Shown: positions 61,889-64,000 of the stretch, one piece after another | Layout: each line of letters begins with the position of its first letter | How positions within the stretch are numbered: position 1 is the stretch's first letter | NCBI GenBank assembly: GCA_016192075.1 | Contig: JACPUU010000018.1 | Span: forward strand, 217,644 to 281,643 | Source of the DNA: Bacteroidota bacterium | GTDB lineage: Bacteria > Bacteroidota > Bacteroidia > Flavobacteriales_D > Crocinitomicaceae | DNA length: 64,000 nucleotides | Direction of reading: 5' to 3' | Program-made: the position numbers and the translations under genes | The notes under the pieces: model-generated | The model's database searches: none | What the model was told of the DNA's origin: nothing | The model's input: only the letters and a program-made list of their open reading frames with translations

Positions 61889-62767
61889 ATGATAACCAGA
61901 GAACAATGCCCCATTTGTGAAAGTAAGCATTCAAGTGTTTTTATGACAACAAAAGACTTTTCGGTTTCCGGAGAGTCTTTTTCAATTGTGACTTGTGCTG
62001 ATTGCGGGTTTTATTACACAAATCCGGTTCCGGAAGAAGACATAATCGGAAAGTACTATAAATCAGATGCTTATGTTTCACATTCCTCCTCTAAAAAGGG
62101 GTTAATCAACCGTGTTTATCACCTTGTTCGGTGGTATTCACTGCGTAAAAAGGTGGCGCTGATTAAGAAATTGAGCAAGGGCCGCAATTTATTAGACATT
62201 GGTGCAGGCACCGGGCATTTTCTATCGGTTGCCGGCCAAAAAGGGTGGAAGGTGACTGGCCTTGAACCGGATGATGATGCCAGGGCCCTTGCAAAAACGG
62301 TGAATGGTATAGATTTGCTGCCACTGGACAAGCTGCACGAAATGCAGCCCGGGCAGTTTGATGTAATTACGATGTGGCATGTTTTAGAGCATGTGTATCA
62401 CCTGAAGCGTGATTTAGAGAAATTAGTTTCATTGCTTAAGCCCAATGGCACCCTGGTGGTTGCTGTTCCTAACAGAAAGTCCTACGACGCCAGGTATTAT
62501 AAAGAATTTTGGGCGGCCTATGATTTACCAATTCACTTATATCATTTTACCCGGCCGGATATTCAACGGTTAATGGATCAGTTTGACCTGGAGCTGGTTC
62601 AAACAAGACCCATGGTTTTTGATTCGTTTTACGTTTCCATGCTATCTGAAAAATACAAGGGCGGAAACCTGGTTAACGGAATTTTGACCGGTTTAAAGTC
62701 TAACTGGCTTGCTGAAGACGATTCTTACAGCTCACAAATCTATATTTTGAGGCGAAAAAAGCATTAG
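61889..62767 (+). CDS. Class I SAM-dependent methyltransferase with N-terminal zinc-binding region
   Basis: 292 aa. The N-terminus has two CxxC pairs (CPIC at 6-9 and CADC at 36-39) as in many methyltransferases acting on sugars or lipids. The SAM-binding motif is LLDIGAGTGHFLSVAGQKGWKVTGLEP (near residue 101), followed by FDVITMWHVLEHVYHLKRDLE and a C-terminal YHFTRPDIQRLM region. It is 2 bp after mnmG, so probably cotranscribed, but its substrate is unknown; a tRNA, ubiquinone-like or polysaccharide substrate cannot be chosen from sequence. Confidence 0.88.
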   Translation: MITREQCPICESKHSSVFMTTKDFSVSGESFSIVTCADCGFYYTNPVPEEDIIGKYYKSDAYVSHSSSKKGLINRVYHLVRWYSLRKKVALIKKLSKGRNLLDIGAGTGHFLSVAGQKGWKVTGLEPDDDARALAKTVNGIDLLPLDKLHEMQPGQFDVITMWHVLEHVYHLKRDLEKLVSLLKPNGTLVVAVPNRKSYDARYYKEFWAAYDLPIHLYHFTRPDIQRLMDQFDLELVQTRPMVFDSFYVSMLSEKYKGGNLVNGILTGLKSNWLAEDDSYSSQIYILRRKKH

Positions 62768-63098
62768 ACACGCTATAAACGGTGTTTTTAGTTAGTAAAA
62801 GGAAATCTATCGGCCCGCTGTGCGATCGTTGAATGAAGGCCTGTTTCCCGAGGTCGATGGTTTTCTGTATAATTATTTGGTTATCAATGAATTAACAATT
62901 TTTAATAATTCCGCGTTTAATCCTAAACAATTATGTGGTTTTTTATAAATTACCTTTCATAAAATGGGTCATTGAAAACGGGTGAATTTAAAATGCCGTT
63001 TTGTGAATCAGAAAAACTGGAACAGTGATAGTGCCGGCTGATTTTTCCAAAAGGGATATCGCGAATTATTCAGCCCTGTGGTTTTTAAGCCCTGTTTT
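62768..63098. other. Intergenic region between methyltransferase and OM-like gene
   Basis: 331 bp, AT-rich, between convergent genes. A weak CAC/GTG hairpin followed by TTTTT lies just after the methyltransferase stop (~62768-62789), and AGCCCTGT is directly repeated at 63073 and 63089. Nothing else was recognised. Confidence 0.4.
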
Positions 63099-63800
63099 TT
63101 ATTTAAAAAGGGATCGGTACAGCTCACCCACCATAATGCTCAATCCAAAGGCGTAATAGGGCCCGTTGAAAGCCTTGCGCAGCGTTTTTTCAGCGTTAAA
63201 CGTGAAACGGAAACCCGTGCCAATACGTGGTGCCAGCCAGGGCAGCAAATAGTACTTAACGTTCACTCCCGTATTCAGCAGTGAAAAAGAAGAAGCCGTG
63301 TACCGGTAAAAAACACCGTCATTGCCTTCTACGTAACCATCAAGGCCACCGCCGCCCAGGTACAACGGCAGTGAAATTTCCCACTTGCGGGTTTTATAGA
63401 ATACCCGTTCGTAAAACAGCGCCGCATAATTGAGTTTAAACTTAACCAATGAGGTGTCTGTAGCAAGCGGATAATCCACGGAAAGATCTGTAAAAACAAG
63501 GTCTTTTTTGAGTCCGTAAAAGCCAAAACCGAAGCGGTGAACACCCTTGTATTCAACCCCAAACCGGAGTCCGTTGAATTTTACCGGCGCACCCGAATAA
63601 AATGAGCGGTAAGCATCAAAACCAATCAATGGTCGCCATAGTTTGGTGCCATGGTGTGATGGAAAAAAAACGCGGATTGAATCTGGTTTGAAAAATTGTT
63701 TTAATTGCCCGTTTGCCGCTGTGGTAAGTATGAGCAATGCGGCAAGCAGCGTGAGGCGCAGCGCACTGAAAAAACCATATTTTGATCGGTCATGATTCAC
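63099..63800 (-). CDS. Probable outer-membrane protein of unknown function
   Basis: 233 aa, starting with GTG at 63800 (no in-frame ATG upstream of the signal peptide). Signal peptide core LRLTLLAALLILTTAANG then QLKQF. The mature part alternates aromatic and polar residues with short turns: GLRFGVEYKGVHRFGFGFYGLKKDLVFTDLSVDYPL, KFKLNYAALFYERVFY, WEISLPLYLGGGGLDGYVEGNDGVFYRYTASSFSLLNTGVNVKYYLLPWLAPRIGTGFRF. This is an 8- to 10-strand barrel pattern. The start codon lies inside a weak parS-like site (63793-63808). Confidence 0.75.
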   Translation of the reverse strand: MNHDRSKYGFFSALRLTLLAALLILTTAANGQLKQFFKPDSIRVFFPSHHGTKLWRPLIGFDAYRSFYSGAPVKFNGLRFGVEYKGVHRFGFGFYGLKKDLVFTDLSVDYPLATDTSLVKFKLNYAALFYERVFYKTRKWEISLPLYLGGGGLDGYVEGNDGVFYRYTASSFSLLNTGVNVKYYLLPWLAPRIGTGFRFTFNAEKTLRKAFNGPYYAFGLSIMVGELYRSLFK

Positions 63801-63808
63801 GTGAAACG
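63793..63808 (+). promoter_or_regulatory. Weak parS-like site
   Basis: TGATTCACGTGAAACG, 14 of 16 bases match parS. It overlaps the GTG start of the OM-like gene. With three better sites 3.8 kb away it may be functional, but chance is possible. Confidence 0.4.
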
Positions 63809-63859
63809 CCTTTCAAGGGTTGTTTTTGAGAGTAATATGCATCGCAGCTAAGTTTGATG

Positions 63860-64000
63860 TTACCCATTTCTTCGCAGTATTATTCTGACACGGGTGCCTA
63901 AGTTATCGGTAAGTTTTTGTATTTCAAAATCGGTGGGTTGATAGTGGACATCGTTGAAAATTTTCAGCCGTTGTTCCAGAATCTTTATACCAAAAGATTC
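63860..64000 (-). CDS. 3' end of a gene, probably a sensor histidine kinase (partial)
   Basis: Only the last 46 codons are in the window; the stop codon is at 63860-63862. The peptide ESFGIKILEQRLKIFND ... LTDNLGTRVRIILRRNG resembles the C-terminal end of the HATPase domain of LytS/YehU-type histidine kinases, with a GxKxLxxRL helix and a final GTRVxIxL strand. The assignment is tentative because the catalytic motifs lie outside. Confidence 0.5.
   Translation of the reverse strand, partial: ESFGIKILEQRLKIFNDVHYQPTDFEIQKLTDNLGTRVRIILRRNG

Overview
The window looks like chromosomal DNA of a Bacteroidota bacterium, most likely order Flavobacteriales or a close relative. Supporting signs are secreted proteins with type IX secretion (T9SS) C-terminal sorting domains, a gliding-motility-type (type B) C-terminal domain, genes without Shine-Dalgarno sequences, many Bacteroidota-type -7 boxes (TAnnTTTG) just upstream of start codons, a large eukaryote-like IleRS, and typical family members (DUF4175 protein, SpoIIE-type phosphatase with TPRs, LytTR regulator). 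No rRNA, CRISPR array, integrase, transposase or phage gene was seen. Species cannot be fixed from the sequence alone.

Layout. 0-9 kb: asparaginase, TatD nuclease, an outer-membrane-like protein, YraN, IleRS with an apparent in-frame repeat insertion, a glycine-rich T9SS cargo, and tRNA-Leu(CAG) whose 3' end and terminator are duplicated. 9-25 kb: a translationally coupled pair of secreted proteins of unknown role, TadA, AspRS, a TPR/SpoIIE phosphatase followed by a 110-bp tandem repeat, a long T9SS cargo with propeller-like and Ig-like repeats, a SCO protein and a lipoprotein. 25-32 kb: a leftward three-gene unit (MORN-like/YwqK protein, 1303-aa multi-PAS kinase, LytTR regulator) with 2-bp gaps. 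32-48 kb: RpiB, thioredoxin-like protein, ECF sigma factor coupled to a membrane protein with PKD and T9SS type B domains, CapA-like protein, CotH/lamin-tail protein, another T9SS cargo, LemA-M48 pair, di-haem peroxidase, LipB, serine hydrolase, exonuclease, lipoprotein, gamma carbonic anhydrase. 48-55 kb: LysRS, PGI/PMI, two proteins of unknown role, tRNA-Cys, and the coupled gltX-folB pair. 55-64 kb: DUF4175, RsbW-like ATPase, YbeY, a repeat array carrying parS sites, MnmG, a methyltransferase, an outer-membrane-like protein and the tail of a probable histidine kinase.

Most striking are non-coding signals. (1) Two matches to the 16-bp ParB-binding consensus (parS) and one with a single mismatch lie between ybeY and mnmG within 618 bp, the first two inside a degenerate ~150-bp tandem repeat, with a weaker fourth site 3.8 kb away. 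This points to the centromere-like, origin-proximal part of the chromosome. (2) A 26-bp hairpin family (7-nt arm, 12-nt core TCGGCTnCGCTC, 7-nt complementary arm) occurs at least eight times. Its core is conserved while its arms change but stay complementary. One copy sits in frame inside ileS and five sit in the parS array.

Much of the translation machinery is here (IleRS, AspRS, LysRS, GluRS, TadA, MnmG, YbeY, two tRNAs), interspersed with surface and secreted proteins. Signalling parts include one ECF sigma system, one two-component system, and a SpoIIE phosphatase plus an RsbW-like kinase that could belong to a partner-switching pathway whose STAS protein is not in the window.
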